A stretch of DNA of 64,000 bases, from the NCBI RefSeq assembly GCF_019042735.1, contig NZ_JAHQCR010000030.1:62001-126000 (forward strand), in the 5' to 3' direction. The DNA comes from Evansella alkalicola. Its GTDB lineage: Bacteria; Bacillota; Bacilli; Bacillales; Salisediminibacteriaceae. The notes below the pieces were generated by a model. The model saw only the letters and a list, made by a program, of their open reading frames with translations, ran no database searches and had not been told where the DNA came from. Below are positions 53,507-62,678 of the stretch, one piece after another. The position numbers and the translations under genes are program-made. Each line of letters opens with the position of its first letter. Position 1 is the stretch's first letter.

Positions 53507-54272
53507 AAGACGGCAGCAACAGGAGCAAAAGGGTAGTCCAAAATGGATGGTTACATTTTCTGACATGATGACATTAATTTTAGTATTTTTTATTCTTTTG
53601 TTTTCTATGTCTGTAGTGGACGCATCCAAGTTCCGTGCTATTGCGGAATCCTTTCAAGAAAGGGCAGCCTTTGATTCCTATCCATCCCTAATTCCTTTTG
53701 ATAATCCTGCTGAAGATCGCGATATTAAAGATGACCCATTTGAAAAGGACATTGATCCATTTGAAAACTATCTTGAGTTTGAGCAAGAAGAAATAAATCA
53801 GCAGTTAGATGAACTGTTGATGGAAGTCCTAAATTTCTTACATGAGCATGATTTATTAGACTTTATTTCTGCTTCCCGTGATGACCGTGGCGTCGTGCTT
53901 GTTTTACAGGAGCAAATTTTATTTGAAAGCGGAAGAGCTGTTATTCTTGATGGTGCTACGAGCTTTCTAGATAAAGTTGCAACCTTGCTGGAAACAATCC
54001 CCAACGTCGTTAGAGTAGAGGGACATACGGATAGTAGACCAATTAATACTTTTCAATTCCCTTCTAACTGGGAATTATCTGGTGCTAGAGCAAGTAGTGT
54101 TATTAGATATTTAATAGACTATAATGATTTGGATCCAGGAAGATTTATATCAGTAGGTTATGGTGATACTAGACCTGTTGCCCCTAACACGAGTGAAGAG
54201 AACTTACAAAAAAACAGACGTGTTGTCATTGTAATATCAGACCCCACCTATGAAGATGGGGATTTATACTAA
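53499..54272 (+). CDS. motS: Flagellar stator protein MotS (Na+-type)
   Basis: 257 residues. One membrane helix carries the ion-binding aspartate in MVTFSDMMTLILVFFILLFSMS (D22). The leader is GSPKW-type basic. The acidic linker PFEKDIDPFENYLEFEQEE is followed by a C-terminal OmpA-like peptidoglycan-binding domain: VEGHTDSRPINTFQFPSNWELSGARA and GYGDTRPVAPN. Its gene overlaps motP by 8 bp, so translation is coupled. Na+ specificity is inferred from the MotPS grouping rather than from a proven residue. Confidence 0.93.
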   Translation: MIRRRQQQEQKGSPKWMVTFSDMMTLILVFFILLFSMSVVDASKFRAIAESFQERAAFDSYPSLIPFDNPAEDRDIKDDPFEKDIDPFENYLEFEQEEINQQLDELLMEVLNFLHEHDLLDFISASRDDRGVVLVLQEQILFESGRAVILDGATSFLDKVATLLETIPNVVRVEGHTDSRPINTFQFPSNWELSGARASSVIRYLIDYNDLDPGRFISVGYGDTRPVAPNTSEENLQKNRRVVIVISDPTYEDGDLY

Positions 54273-54273
54273 A

Positions 54274-54309
54274 AAATTTCCGGGGGGAATCTCCGGAGAT
54301 TTATTTTTT
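54274..54309 (+). terminator. Terminator after motS
   Basis: AAATTTCCGG pairs with CCGGAGATTT (one G-T) followed by ATTTTTTT. Confidence 0.85.
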
Positions 54310-54365
54310 TACCTATGAAAAAAGGATAATGTTCAAATTTCAGACTACTGAGGAAGGTGAGTAAA

Positions 54366-55067
54366 ATGAAGATAGGAATTATAGGTGCGATGAAGGAAGA
54401 AATCAGTTACTTCCAAGAGAAAATGGAGAGCTTAGAAACTAATGGAGTAGGCCTTGTAACCTTTTATACTGGTACATGGAATAACCATGATGTTGTCATT
54501 AGTAAATGTGGGGTAGGGAAAGTCAATGCAGCTATGACAGCTCAAATGATGATAGACAAGTTTAAAGTTGATTCCCTTATATTTACTGGCGTTGCAGGTG
54601 CTATCAATGAAAACTTAAATGTGGAAGATGTTGTTATTTCTACAAGCAGTCAGCAACATGATATCGATGCAAGCGCCTTAGGTTTTGAGCGTGGAAGTAT
54701 ACCAATGCATGATGGACCATCTGACTTTGAGGCAGATCAGGATCTTATTGAGAAAGCTTACCAAGCTGCAAGTGAGACACTTGATGGAGATTTAAAAGTA
54801 ATTAAAGGAAAAATTGTTAGTGGTGATCAATTCATTGCTGATAAAGGTATCGTTAGAGAACTGGGTGAACAATTTAATGGGGACTGTGTGGAAATGGAAG
54901 GAGCTGCAGTTGCTCATATTGCATATTTCAACTCCATTCCATTCGTCATTATCCGGTCAATATCAGACAAGGCCAATGGAGAAGCACCAAAGAGCTTTGA
55001 AGAGTTTGTGGAAAAAACAGCAAAAACGTCCGCTCAAATAGTTGAACGACTTTTAATGAAATTATAG
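54366..55067 (+). CDS. mtnN: 5'-methylthioadenosine / S-adenosylhomocysteine nucleosidase
   Basis: 233 residues. It begins MKIGIIGAMKEEISYF (the catalytic-loop Glu in MKEE). GVAGAINENLNVEDVVIST, SGDQFIADKG and CVEMEGAAVAHIAYFNSIPFVIIRSISDKA provide the adenine and catalytic pockets (acid/base D in SDKA). It recycles by-products of SAM and polyamine metabolism and helps make the AI-2 precursor. ATG at 54366 follows GGTGAG; an in-frame GTG lies nine bases upstream. It is convergent with acuC. Confidence 0.95.
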   Translation: MKIGIIGAMKEEISYFQEKMESLETNGVGLVTFYTGTWNNHDVVISKCGVGKVNAAMTAQMMIDKFKVDSLIFTGVAGAINENLNVEDVVISTSSQQHDIDASALGFERGSIPMHDGPSDFEADQDLIEKAYQAASETLDGDLKVIKGKIVSGDQFIADKGIVRELGEQFNGDCVEMEGAAVAHIAYFNSIPFVIIRSISDKANGEAPKSFEEFVEKTAKTSAQIVERLLMKL

Positions 55068-55069
55068 AA

Positions 55070-55121
55070 AATATGCTGGGACATTATTTGTTTATTTAAA
55101 CGAATAATATCCCAGCATATT
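55070..55121. terminator. Hairpin between convergent mtnN and acuC
   Basis: AATATGCTGGGA pairs perfectly with TCCCAGCATATT (12 bp). T residues are present only on the minus strand (TTTTCTATAATTTC), so it best serves acuC. The core GCTGGGACATTA resembles other terminators in the window. GACCAAGcagTTTaCGCTT beside it looks like a degenerate repeat tail. Confidence 0.75.
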
Positions 55122-55145
55122 GACCAAGCAGTTTACGCTTATCTT

Positions 55146-56327
55146 TTACAACTGCATTTTATTTTCATTTTCTGTATCATAAATAGGTTTTAATGACTTT
55201 AATACGGTGCGTTCATTCTTTTTAGTAATTTCCTGTTTCCGTGGTATTTCAGGATAAAAGTTCTCCTCATCATACCAATGAATGGGAAGATCAACTGGTG
55301 CTTCTTTACTCCATCGTTGCAACCAGCTTTCAGGGATAGGATTTTTCGTCACGGAGGTTTTTCCAGTCATTTCAAGCCAAATAGCAGCCCAAGCTCTTGG
55401 AACTACTCTCCAAATGTCATAACCACCACCTCCGACAGCAATCCATCTTCCTTCACAATATTGATGAGCAAGTTCGTGAGCTAACTTAGGAATATAGTGA
55501 TAGGTTTTCATTGTCCCGCATAAATGGGTCAGTGGATCATAGTAGTGGGCATCTGCGCCATTTTGGGTAATTATTACATCTGGACGAAAGTACTCTACCA
55601 CCTCACGAAAACTTTTTTCATAGGATTCTAGAAACGAATCGTCCTCTGTAAAGGCTTCCAAAGGTACATTGAAAGAATATCCACTCCCTTCACCATGTCC
55701 TCTTTCGTTTACGTGACCTGTACCAGGAAATAAAAAACGACCACTTTCATGAAGAGAAAGTGTACAGACGTTCGGATCATTATAAAAAGCCCATTGTACA
55801 CCGTCTCCATGATGGGCATCTGTATCTACGTACAGTACTTTTGCTTTGTATTTTCGTCTCATATATTCAATTGCAATGGAACTATCATTATATACACAAA
55901 ATCCAGAGGCTTTTCCCCGAAACCCATGGTGGAGTCCGCCGCCTAAATTTAGAGCGTGTTTATATCCGTGCTCAAAAACAAGATCTACTGCTGCGAGTGT
56001 GCCTCCAACAAGCCAAGCTGCTGCATCATGCATTTTCAAAAATGATGGTGTATCATCAGTGCCGATGCCATAGGTTGTCTTATATGATGATGGGTTATAG
56101 CCTTCGCTAGCTTTTTTTACCGCTTCTACATAGTCTTTATCATGAACTAGCTTTAGCTCTTCATCTGTGGCTTTTCTTGCAGGGAAGATTTGATTACTAT
56201 CTAATGCCGAAACCTTATGCAATAAATCATGAGTTAATAGTAGTCTTTTTTGATTAAATGGGTGCTCCTCACTAAATTTGTATGTTAGCTGTTCTGGTGA
56301 GAAAATATAGGCAGCGTCTTTTTTCAT
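55146..56327 (-). CDS. acuC: Deacetylase AcuC (class I HDAC-like)
   Basis: 393 residues. Zn2+ and catalytic motifs: GGGLHHGFRG (two catalytic histidines, about residues 130-139), VDTDAHHGDGVQ (metal D and H), NGADAHYYDPL (metal D near 260) and GGGGYDIWRV (tyrosine near 300). In B. subtilis AcuC removes acetyl groups from acetyl-CoA synthetase AcsA, counteracting AcuA. ATG at 56327 overlaps the acuB stop (ATGA), which indicates translational coupling. No acsA was found in this window. Confidence 0.94.
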   Translation of the reverse strand: MKKDAAYIFSPEQLTYKFSEEHPFNQKRLLLTHDLLHKVSALDSNQIFPARKATDEELKLVHDKDYVEAVKKASEGYNPSSYKTTYGIGTDDTPSFLKMHDAAAWLVGGTLAAVDLVFEHGYKHALNLGGGLHHGFRGKASGFCVYNDSSIAIEYMRRKYKAKVLYVDTDAHHGDGVQWAFYNDPNVCTLSLHESGRFLFPGTGHVNERGHGEGSGYSFNVPLEAFTEDDSFLESYEKSFREVVEYFRPDVIITQNGADAHYYDPLTHLCGTMKTYHYIPKLAHELAHQYCEGRWIAVGGGGYDIWRVVPRAWAAIWLEMTGKTSVTKNPIPESWLQRWSKEAPVDLPIHWYDEENFYPEIPRKQEITKKNERTVLKSLKPIYDTENENKMQL

Positions 56328-56965
56328 ACCTTCATCTCCAAATTAGTTGGCCAAACCACTTTGTAACCTTGCTTTTTAATAGCTTCAGTAACTGGCCTGA
56401 TATTCATTGCTTGTATACGGAAAACAAGAACCTTTTTATCATCCTTGAAGCTTGGATACACAAGGGCGCTATGAATATTTAAATGATGTTCTTTTATAAT
56501 TTGAGCAACACTTGCTAGCATTCCACTCTTGTTATCTACTTCAACCTCGAGCCTAGAGGAAGGTAAATCTGCACCAGTTAATTTGACAAGGGTATGTAAA
56601 AGATCGGTTTCTGTTATAATTCCAATTAGTTTACCGTCATCTTCGATAGGAAGACAGCTTATTTGGTTTTCCGTCATAATGTTTGAGGCTTCTTCTACAA
56701 AATCATTAGGGAATGCAGTTAAAACATCAGTGATCATGACGTTTTTTATGGGCTTCTCTAAATGTTGGTTACAGTCTTTTTCAAATCTAGATGGACTTGC
56801 ATCTCTTAAGTCTCGATCAGATACAATACCAATTATTTCATCCAATTCGTTTACAATGGGAAGATGGCGAATTCGCTTTTCCTCCATTATTGTTAAAGCA
56901 GTTTTAATTGTTGTTCCAGGAGTTGACGTGATTACATCTTTAATCATTATCTCGTTTAGTCTCAA
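56324..56965 (-). CDS. acuB: CBS-ACT domain protein AcuB
   Basis: 213 residues. Two CBS motifs (MIKDVITSTPGTTIKTALTIM and IKNVMITDVLTAFPND) form an adenosine-ligand-binding pair (about residues 1-130). An ACT-like domain follows: SSRLEVEVDNKSGMLASVAQIIKEHHLNIHSALVYPS. It is part of the acuABC unit; its exact role with AcuA and AcuC is not well known. The start is TTG at 56965 with AAAGGAG upstream; an alternative ATG at 56947 would lack that site. Confidence 0.92.
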   Translation of the reverse strand: MRLNEIMIKDVITSTPGTTIKTALTIMEEKRIRHLPIVNELDEIIGIVSDRDLRDASPSRFEKDCNQHLEKPIKNVMITDVLTAFPNDFVEEASNIMTENQISCLPIEDDGKLIGIITETDLLHTLVKLTGADLPSSRLEVEVDNKSGMLASVAQIIKEHHLNIHSALVYPSFKDDKKVLVFRIQAMNIRPVTEAIKKQGYKVVWPTNLEMKV

Positions 56966-56992
56966 TGTATCTTCTCTCCTTTCCCACTATCT

Positions 56993-57625
56993 TTACAACA
57001 TGTATTTATGTTTAAATCTAACACGATTAAATTCGTGAATTGCTTCAGGGGATACACGCTTGCCTATTCTCGCCATTAAGCAATTAGCAGGATGGGAACA
57101 TATCTCAGGATCATCTGTTGCATACCATTCTAAGCCACCAGATTCCATCACTTTTGCCATGACATCCCTGTACTCCCATATGGATAAACCAGTTCCTCTT
57201 AAATCCCAATGCCAATAATACTCTGTTGTTATAATAATATAATCTTCTACTGCATCGTCCATCATAGAAACTTTTAGTAAATTTTTTGCTAGTTTAAATC
57301 CTCGATAGTTTGCTGAAACCTCGATTGCACCAAGTTCTAATAAGTTGTCTATATTTACCTCTGACCAACGTTCTAATTCGTCTGGGTAAAGTAAAATAGC
57401 ATAGCCAACTATTTTATTTTCCTCGCGTGCAATTATAATTCTACTCTCTGGTAATTCCGCAACTTTTATTAAAGCTTTATGCTGCTGTTCTGGCGGACGA
57501 AAAGCAACTAACCCAGAATCAAATTCACAGCTAGCAAAAGTTTCTTTAGATACAGGACCTTCGATAACAAACTTTCTTCCGTTTTTCTCTAGTTCAATTG
57601 AATGAAAAGTTTTTTTATGCTTCAT
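56993..57625 (-). CDS. acuA: GNAT acetyltransferase AcuA
   Basis: 210 residues. The acetyl-CoA-binding region of the GNAT fold is LLELGAIEVSANYRGFKLAKNLL (about residues 97-119; R-G-F near 110). RGTGLSIWEYRDVMAKVMESGGLEW is a recognised AcuA block. In B. subtilis AcuA acetylates and inactivates acetyl-CoA synthetase. ATG at 57625 follows AAAGGTGG; the in-frame GTG at 57631 overlaps that site. First gene of acuABC. In B. subtilis it is divergent from acsA; here a penicillin-binding protein gene precedes it instead. Confidence 0.93.
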   Translation of the reverse strand: MKHKKTFHSIELEKNGRKFVIEGPVSKETFASCEFDSGLVAFRPPEQQHKALIKVAELPESRIIIAREENKIVGYAILLYPDELERWSEVNIDNLLELGAIEVSANYRGFKLAKNLLKVSMMDDAVEDYIIITTEYYWHWDLRGTGLSIWEYRDVMAKVMESGGLEWYATDDPEICSHPANCLMARIGKRVSPEAIHEFNRVRFKHKYML

Positions 57626-57732
57626 GGCCACGCCACCTTTTCGGTCAATATCCTCGTTTCTATTACTATATCATAACTTTGAAAATATTTGATATAAAAT
57701 TAGTATAATATTCTGATTTATCAACCGCTTAT

Positions 57733-57797
57733 ATAAAAAAAGAGGCTACTCCATACAGACCACTTACCACTCTTGTGATCTGTATAAACAGCCTCAA
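57733..57797 (-). terminator. Terminator after the penicillin-binding protein gene
   Basis: On the minus strand GAGGCTGT-t-TATACAGA-t-CAC pairs with GTG-g-TCTGTAT...AGCCTC, then TTTTTTT. It also insulates acuA. Confidence 0.85.
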
Positions 57798-57818
57798 CGT
57801 TACTTTTAACAATTATCG

Positions 57819-60791
57819 TTAACCATCGTCATCTCGCCCATTGCCATTACCATTACCGTTACCATTATCATTACCATTACCGTTTCCGTTACTAGGATCT
57901 TCATCATCATTGTTATTTCCATTGTTACCATTATTGTTACCATTGTTATTGCCATTATTACCATTTGATGAATCGTCATTGTCCGATTCATCATCGTCCT
58001 CGTCTTCACGTCTTCGCTCATCTTCATCAGGCTGTTCTTCTTCCTCTTCTTCTTCCTCAGTAGGATCGATATAATCACCAACTATCACTTGCTCACTTGG
58101 GGAAGATTCACGTCCAGCCACATCAACGGCAGTGATATAGTAAGCACCATCTGAACCACTGTATTCATATTCCTCATCCCATTTAACGCTGTCTACTAGG
58201 GTGAAGTCTGCTCCTTCTTCATAGGAATAATAGACTCTGTATCCGATAACATCACCTTCATGATGCTCATCCCACGAGATAGAGCTTCTAGAAGATTCAA
58301 GTGATTGTATAGGATCTGGTGTTTTTCCGTTGTCAGGTGCTTCCTCATCAGGCACAATATTTTCCCAATTATCAGGAATAGATTCAAAAACATCGATTCC
58401 ATATTCATCAAAGAAATCTTCTTTTATGGAAATACCTTCATTGGTGAATTCTAGTGGCGTTGATTCTAGTGCTGTGTACATTCTGTCATCTACACGAACA
58501 TAGTTTACACGCTTTAAGCTGTCATCTACCTCTGTAGGTGCGTATTGTGACATGAATAAATCTGTTTTTACTAAACCAGCCTCATGACACAATTCTGATG
58601 GTAATTTACCTGATATTCCACATATAGATTGCGTAACAATACCACCTGGTGATTCAAACCGTTCAGAAGGTGACATTAGGTCCGAGTCAACTTCATTTAA
58701 AGCGTTAGCCATTTCAGCCCATAATCTTTGTAGTCGTGGGCTGTAATCTCTATCCAGGCTATAAGTTACATTGTTAATTTTTAGGTGTTCATAACCAATC
58801 CAAGCACTTAAAGTAACGTTAGGGTTGTAACCGACAAACCAGTAGTCAGTAGTATTTTGTGTAGTTCCTGTTTTTCCCGCCCAGTCTGCTGAAAAATTAA
58901 GGTATCCTGGTATTCTAGAAGCAGTACCGCCTGGTTTTAAAACATCCCTAAGTATGTCAGTCACTAAATAACTTGCCTGTGGAGATACTACTTTTGTTGC
59001 TTCAACTTCATGCTCATAAATGACTTCTCCGTCAGACGTTTCAATTCGTTCAATCATATAACTATCTAAACGCTCTCCGCCATTAGCAAGGGTTGCAAAA
59101 CCTCGTGTATTATCCTCGATAGACATATCTAGTGTTCCTAAAGGTGTAGATTCAACTGGGTGATGCCCTATATTAAAACCATAGTTTAATAAGGCTTCTT
59201 TTCTAATGTCCTCAGGAATTTTAAATCCTTCACGGACAGCAGGGACGTTTCGTGATCTTACTAGTGCCTCCCTTGCAGTAATTAACCCATGATGACTATT
59301 AGCTCCACCAAAGTTAGTAACCTGTTGTTCTGGGCGCGTAATATAGTAATGTTCTGTATCAGGGGTTATTACTCCAGGCTGAATGATCCCTGTTTCAAAA
59401 CCTACTGCATAGGTTAGAAGTGGTTTCATCGTAGAACCTGTTGAGCGCTCCCCTTGTGTTGCAAAATTAAATTGGGATCTTTCAAAGTCACGACCACCAA
59501 CAAAGCTTAAAATCGCTCCAGTGCGGTTTTCAAGAAGCATAGAGGCAGCTTCTTCCTGGAAAGATATCTCAACTTCTTCGCCCTGATCGTTTGTAAATGT
59601 TCCTTTCTTGTCTCCTCCAAATTGATCATACTCTTGAACAACTTTTTGATGGGCATCGTAAAGGTCTTTGTTTATTGTAGTATATATCTTATAACCATTA
59701 CGTTGTAGAGATCTTCGTGCCTCTTCTTCGTATCGATTACGCAATAGGTTCCTTCGACCTTCGTCTTCAATTTCATCAAGAAAGATACCATCTTGCTCCA
59801 TGAGAGCTGCTGCAATTTTACTAGGAGCTCGCCTTCTTACCTCCTCAGTAATACGAGGATATGATTCAATACTTCTTGTTGTAGGCTCGGCTAAATTTTC
59901 TCTCACATCGTATGTTAAAGCCTCTCTATATTCTTCCTCTGTGATCATCTCATTAGAAAGCATTCGATTTAAAACAGTACGCATTCGATTTAATCCTGCG
60001 TCCATGTTTTCCTTCACTTCACCTTGCGATGTGAATGGGGTGTAACCGAATGGACTTTGAGGTAATCCAGCAATGTAAGCGGCTTGAGGGATAGATAGTT
60101 CACTTGCATCTACTCCAAAAATTCCTTGTGCAGCCGCTTGGATACCTGCAACTTGTGTACCATTTGCATTTCTACCAAAAGGTACTACATTTAAATATGC
60201 TTCTAGAATTTCTTCTTTTTCAAAGAAATGTTCTAAACGAAGTGCCAATAATATTTCAATGGCTTTACGGTCATGTGTGACTTCACTAGTGAGAATTTGA
60301 TTTTTTATCAACTGTTGGGTTAACGTACTTCCACCAGTTTGTGTAGCTGCGTTTGAAAAATCTTGATATAGAGCTCGTAATAGTGCTTTTGGAACAATAC
60401 CTTGATGTTCAAAAAAGTATTCATCTTCCGTAGCGATTACAGCATCAATCACATACTGTGATACATCTTCTAATGCTACTTCACGTCTTTCAAGTGGATT
60501 GGGGAGGTCCCCTAAGTAGACATCGTTTGCAAAATATATCTCGGTTGCTTCTTCATAATCATAGATGTCCCTTTGGATTTCTTCATAGCTGCGAATAGGT
60601 TCGTCTTTTACGAGAGCAACAAAATAACCTGCTGCTGCTCCACCAGCAAAAAATGCTAGCATAAGGCCAATAACCATAAAGATGAGGAACAAATTCCAGA
60701 CTACAGAAGAGGTTACCCTTATCCCTTTGAAAAAATGTCTAGGACCTTTCATTTTAAATATTTTATTAATAGAAAAACGATGATTGCTCAT
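57819..60791 (-). CDS. Bifunctional class A penicillin-binding protein
   Basis: 990 residues. A cytoplasmic tail and one membrane segment (about residues 32-60) precede the GT51 transglycosylase (catalytic E in ATEDEYFFEH, near 122; GGSTLTQQLIKN near 154). The transpeptidase has GSTMK (S453-x-x-K456), SRN (513-515) and KTGTT (640-644). A fibronectin type III-like domain lies near 830-900. The last 85 residues are a low-complexity tail, first D/E-rich then N/G-rich. It polymerises and cross-links peptidoglycan. ATG at 60791 has AGGAGG 8 nt upstream; the ATG two codons earlier is too close to it. Confidence 0.95.
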   Translation of the reverse strand: MSNHRFSINKIFKMKGPRHFFKGIRVTSSVVWNLFLIFMVIGLMLAFFAGGAAAGYFVALVKDEPIRSYEEIQRDIYDYEEATEIYFANDVYLGDLPNPLERREVALEDVSQYVIDAVIATEDEYFFEHQGIVPKALLRALYQDFSNAATQTGGSTLTQQLIKNQILTSEVTHDRKAIEILLALRLEHFFEKEEILEAYLNVVPFGRNANGTQVAGIQAAAQGIFGVDASELSIPQAAYIAGLPQSPFGYTPFTSQGEVKENMDAGLNRMRTVLNRMLSNEMITEEEYREALTYDVRENLAEPTTRSIESYPRITEEVRRRAPSKIAAALMEQDGIFLDEIEDEGRRNLLRNRYEEEARRSLQRNGYKIYTTINKDLYDAHQKVVQEYDQFGGDKKGTFTNDQGEEVEISFQEEAASMLLENRTGAILSFVGGRDFERSQFNFATQGERSTGSTMKPLLTYAVGFETGIIQPGVITPDTEHYYITRPEQQVTNFGGANSHHGLITAREALVRSRNVPAVREGFKIPEDIRKEALLNYGFNIGHHPVESTPLGTLDMSIEDNTRGFATLANGGERLDSYMIERIETSDGEVIYEHEVEATKVVSPQASYLVTDILRDVLKPGGTASRIPGYLNFSADWAGKTGTTQNTTDYWFVGYNPNVTLSAWIGYEHLKINNVTYSLDRDYSPRLQRLWAEMANALNEVDSDLMSPSERFESPGGIVTQSICGISGKLPSELCHEAGLVKTDLFMSQYAPTEVDDSLKRVNYVRVDDRMYTALESTPLEFTNEGISIKEDFFDEYGIDVFESIPDNWENIVPDEEAPDNGKTPDPIQSLESSRSSISWDEHHEGDVIGYRVYYSYEEGADFTLVDSVKWDEEYEYSGSDGAYYITAVDVAGRESSPSEQVIVGDYIDPTEEEEEEEEQPDEDERRREDEDDDESDNDDSSNGNNGNNNGNNNGNNGNNNDDEDPSNGNGNGNDNGNGNGNGNGRDDDG

Positions 60792-60877
60792 TGTCATAAC
60801 CTCCTAAAAAGTCATGAATATTATAGCATAAATTACTAGAATTAATATACCAACTAAATATTATTTGAACGATAAGG

Positions 60878-60906
60878 TTGACATTCATCTGTAAAGGAAA
60901 TATTAT
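60878..60906 (+). promoter_or_regulatory. SigA-type promoter of the tyrS T-box transcript
   Basis: TTGACA (60878-60883), 17-nt spacer, TATTAT (60901-60906). Confidence 0.75.
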
Positions 60907-60912
60907 AAATAA

Positions 60913-61168
60913 TAATCTAATCATAAATATCTAATACGAAGAAGAGGACAAAGTAGTTTCCATCTCCCTGTCTCAGAGAACCGATGGTCGCTGGAAATCG
61001 GTACATAGATGTAAATGAATTACTTCCTTGGAGTGTTTCTTGTAATGAAGAACGTAGATGAGGCGTTAACTCATTTTGAGTGGGAAACTTTGATCAGATT
61101 GATCTAGTTTTCAACTAGGGTGGTACCGCGATGTAACTCGTCCCTTATTCTGGGGAGGAGTTTTTTTT
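60913..61168 (+). promoter_or_regulatory. Tyrosine T-box leader of tyrS
   Basis: The T-box motif AGGGTGGTACCGCGA lies at 61117-61131. By alignment with the leuS leader, the specifier is TAC at 61021-61023 in GAAT-TAC-TTCC, a tyrosine codon. The apical stem I loop is CCGATGG...ATCGG at about 60981-61001. A terminator, AACTCGTCCC pairing with GGGAGGAGTT, then eight T, ends near 61168. Confidence 0.95.
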
Positions 61169-61225
61169 GTGCTTCAATAACATACTGACTATTTTCACAG
61201 TATGATTAAAGAAAGGATGAATAAT

Positions 61226-62503
61226 ATGAGCTTGTTAGAAGACTTGAAGTTTCGAGGTCTTGTGAATCAAATGACAGATGAAGAGGGCTTAACTGAAATA
61301 CTAAATAAAGAAGCAGTAACTTTATACTGTGGTTTTGATCCGACAGGGGATAGCCTTCATATTGGGCATTTATTAACAATTTTGACGTTGCGTAGATTTC
61401 AACTTGCTGGACATAAACCCCTTGCGTTAGTTGGAGGTGCGACTGGATTAATTGGAGACCCAAGTGGTAAAAAAGCAGAAAGAACGCTAAACGAACAAAA
61501 TGTCGTTGAGGAGTTTAGTAATAAAATTAAAGGACAGCTTTCAAGGTTCTTGGATTTTAATGAAAATGAACAAGGAGCTAAATTAGTAAACAATTATGAC
61601 TGGATCGGCTCCATGTCCGTCATTGACTTCTTACGTGATGTAGGAAAGAACTTTGGACTAAACTACATGCTAGCAAAGGACTCCGTTGAATCAAGGATAT
61701 CAAGTGGAATTTCTTTTACTGAATTTAGCTATATGATTCTACAGTCTTATGATTTCTACAGACTCTACAAAGAGGAAGGTTGTAAACTTCAAATTGGAGG
61801 GAGCGACCAATGGGGGAACATTACTGCTGGACTTGAACTAATCCGAAAGATGACAGGTCAAGAAGAGGATGAAAGGGCAAAAGCGTTCGGTTTTACAATT
61901 CCTCTTGTAACGAAAGCAGATGGAACAAAATTTGGTAAAACGGAGGGTGGTGCCATCTGGCTTGATCCGGAAAAAACATCTCCTTATGAGTTTTATCAGT
62001 TCCTTATCAATACGGATGATCAAGACGTCATCAAGTTTCTGAAGTACTTTACTTTCCTATCTAAAGAAGAGATTGATGCACTAGAAACAGAAGTTGCTGA
62101 GCGTCCTCATGAGCGTGCTGCTCAAATTAGGTTGGCCCAAGAGTTGACTGCGTTTGTGCATGGAGAATCAGCCGTAGAACAAGCCGAAAACATATCTAAG
62201 GCCCTATTCGGCGGTGGCGATTTAAAGAAACTTACAGCCGATGAAGTTTTACAAGGCTTTAAGGATGTACCTACTTACAAAGTGGATACTGATGATGTAG
62301 GGCTAATTGATCTCTTAGTAGATGCTGGTATTTCACCATCAAAGCGTCAGGCACGTGAAGATATAAAAAATGGTGCTGTATATATTAATGGTGAAAGAAC
62401 GCAGGAAATGGATAAGATCATTAGTGGTGAGGAAAAAATCGAAGGCAAATTCACGATTATTCGCAGAGGTAAGAAAAAGAATTACCTCATTCGATACAAA
62501 TAA
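61226..62503 (+). CDS. tyrS: Tyrosyl-tRNA synthetase
   Basis: 425-residue class Ic synthetase. The HIGH motif is DSLHIGHLL (near residue 47), the KMSKS-like motif is KFGKTEGG (near 233), and tyrosine-pocket residues lie in TLYCGFDPTGDS, YMILQSYDFYRLY and QIGGSDQWGNI. A C-terminal S4 domain (ISPSKRQAREDIKNGAVYINGE) follows. ATG at 61226 has AAAGGATG upstream; the in-frame ATG at 61202 precedes that site. Transcription is governed by the tyrosine T-box. Confidence 0.98.
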   Translation: MSLLEDLKFRGLVNQMTDEEGLTEILNKEAVTLYCGFDPTGDSLHIGHLLTILTLRRFQLAGHKPLALVGGATGLIGDPSGKKAERTLNEQNVVEEFSNKIKGQLSRFLDFNENEQGAKLVNNYDWIGSMSVIDFLRDVGKNFGLNYMLAKDSVESRISSGISFTEFSYMILQSYDFYRLYKEEGCKLQIGGSDQWGNITAGLELIRKMTGQEEDERAKAFGFTIPLVTKADGTKFGKTEGGAIWLDPEKTSPYEFYQFLINTDDQDVIKFLKYFTFLSKEEIDALETEVAERPHERAAQIRLAQELTAFVHGESAVEQAENISKALFGGGDLKKLTADEVLQGFKDVPTYKVDTDDVGLIDLLVDAGISPSKRQAREDIKNGAVYINGERTQEMDKIISGEEKIEGKFTIIRRGKKKNYLIRYK

Positions 62504-62532
62504 GAAATACCAAAGCTATATTATGCTTGCTG

Positions 62533-62559
62533 AGGTGTTCCAAGAGGAGCACCTTTTTA
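62533..62559 (+). terminator. Terminator after tyrS
   Basis: AGGTG-t-TCC pairs with GGA-g-CACCT, 4-nt loop, then TTTTATTTG. Confidence 0.9.
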
Positions 62560-62678
62560 TTTGTTTTAGGAAATTATAAAATTCTCAAACTGAGGATAAC
62601 TCGTGGATTAATATATGTGTAGGGAGTTATCTTGCTGAAGCTTAGTAGTGGAGTGTCTAAAAAGATACTAAATTGTTA

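Noticed and set aside
57841..58074. A proline/leucine-rich open frame opposite the penicillin-binding protein tail
   Set aside because: It is a by-product of the N/G and D/E repeat codons on the other strand and has no ribosome site.
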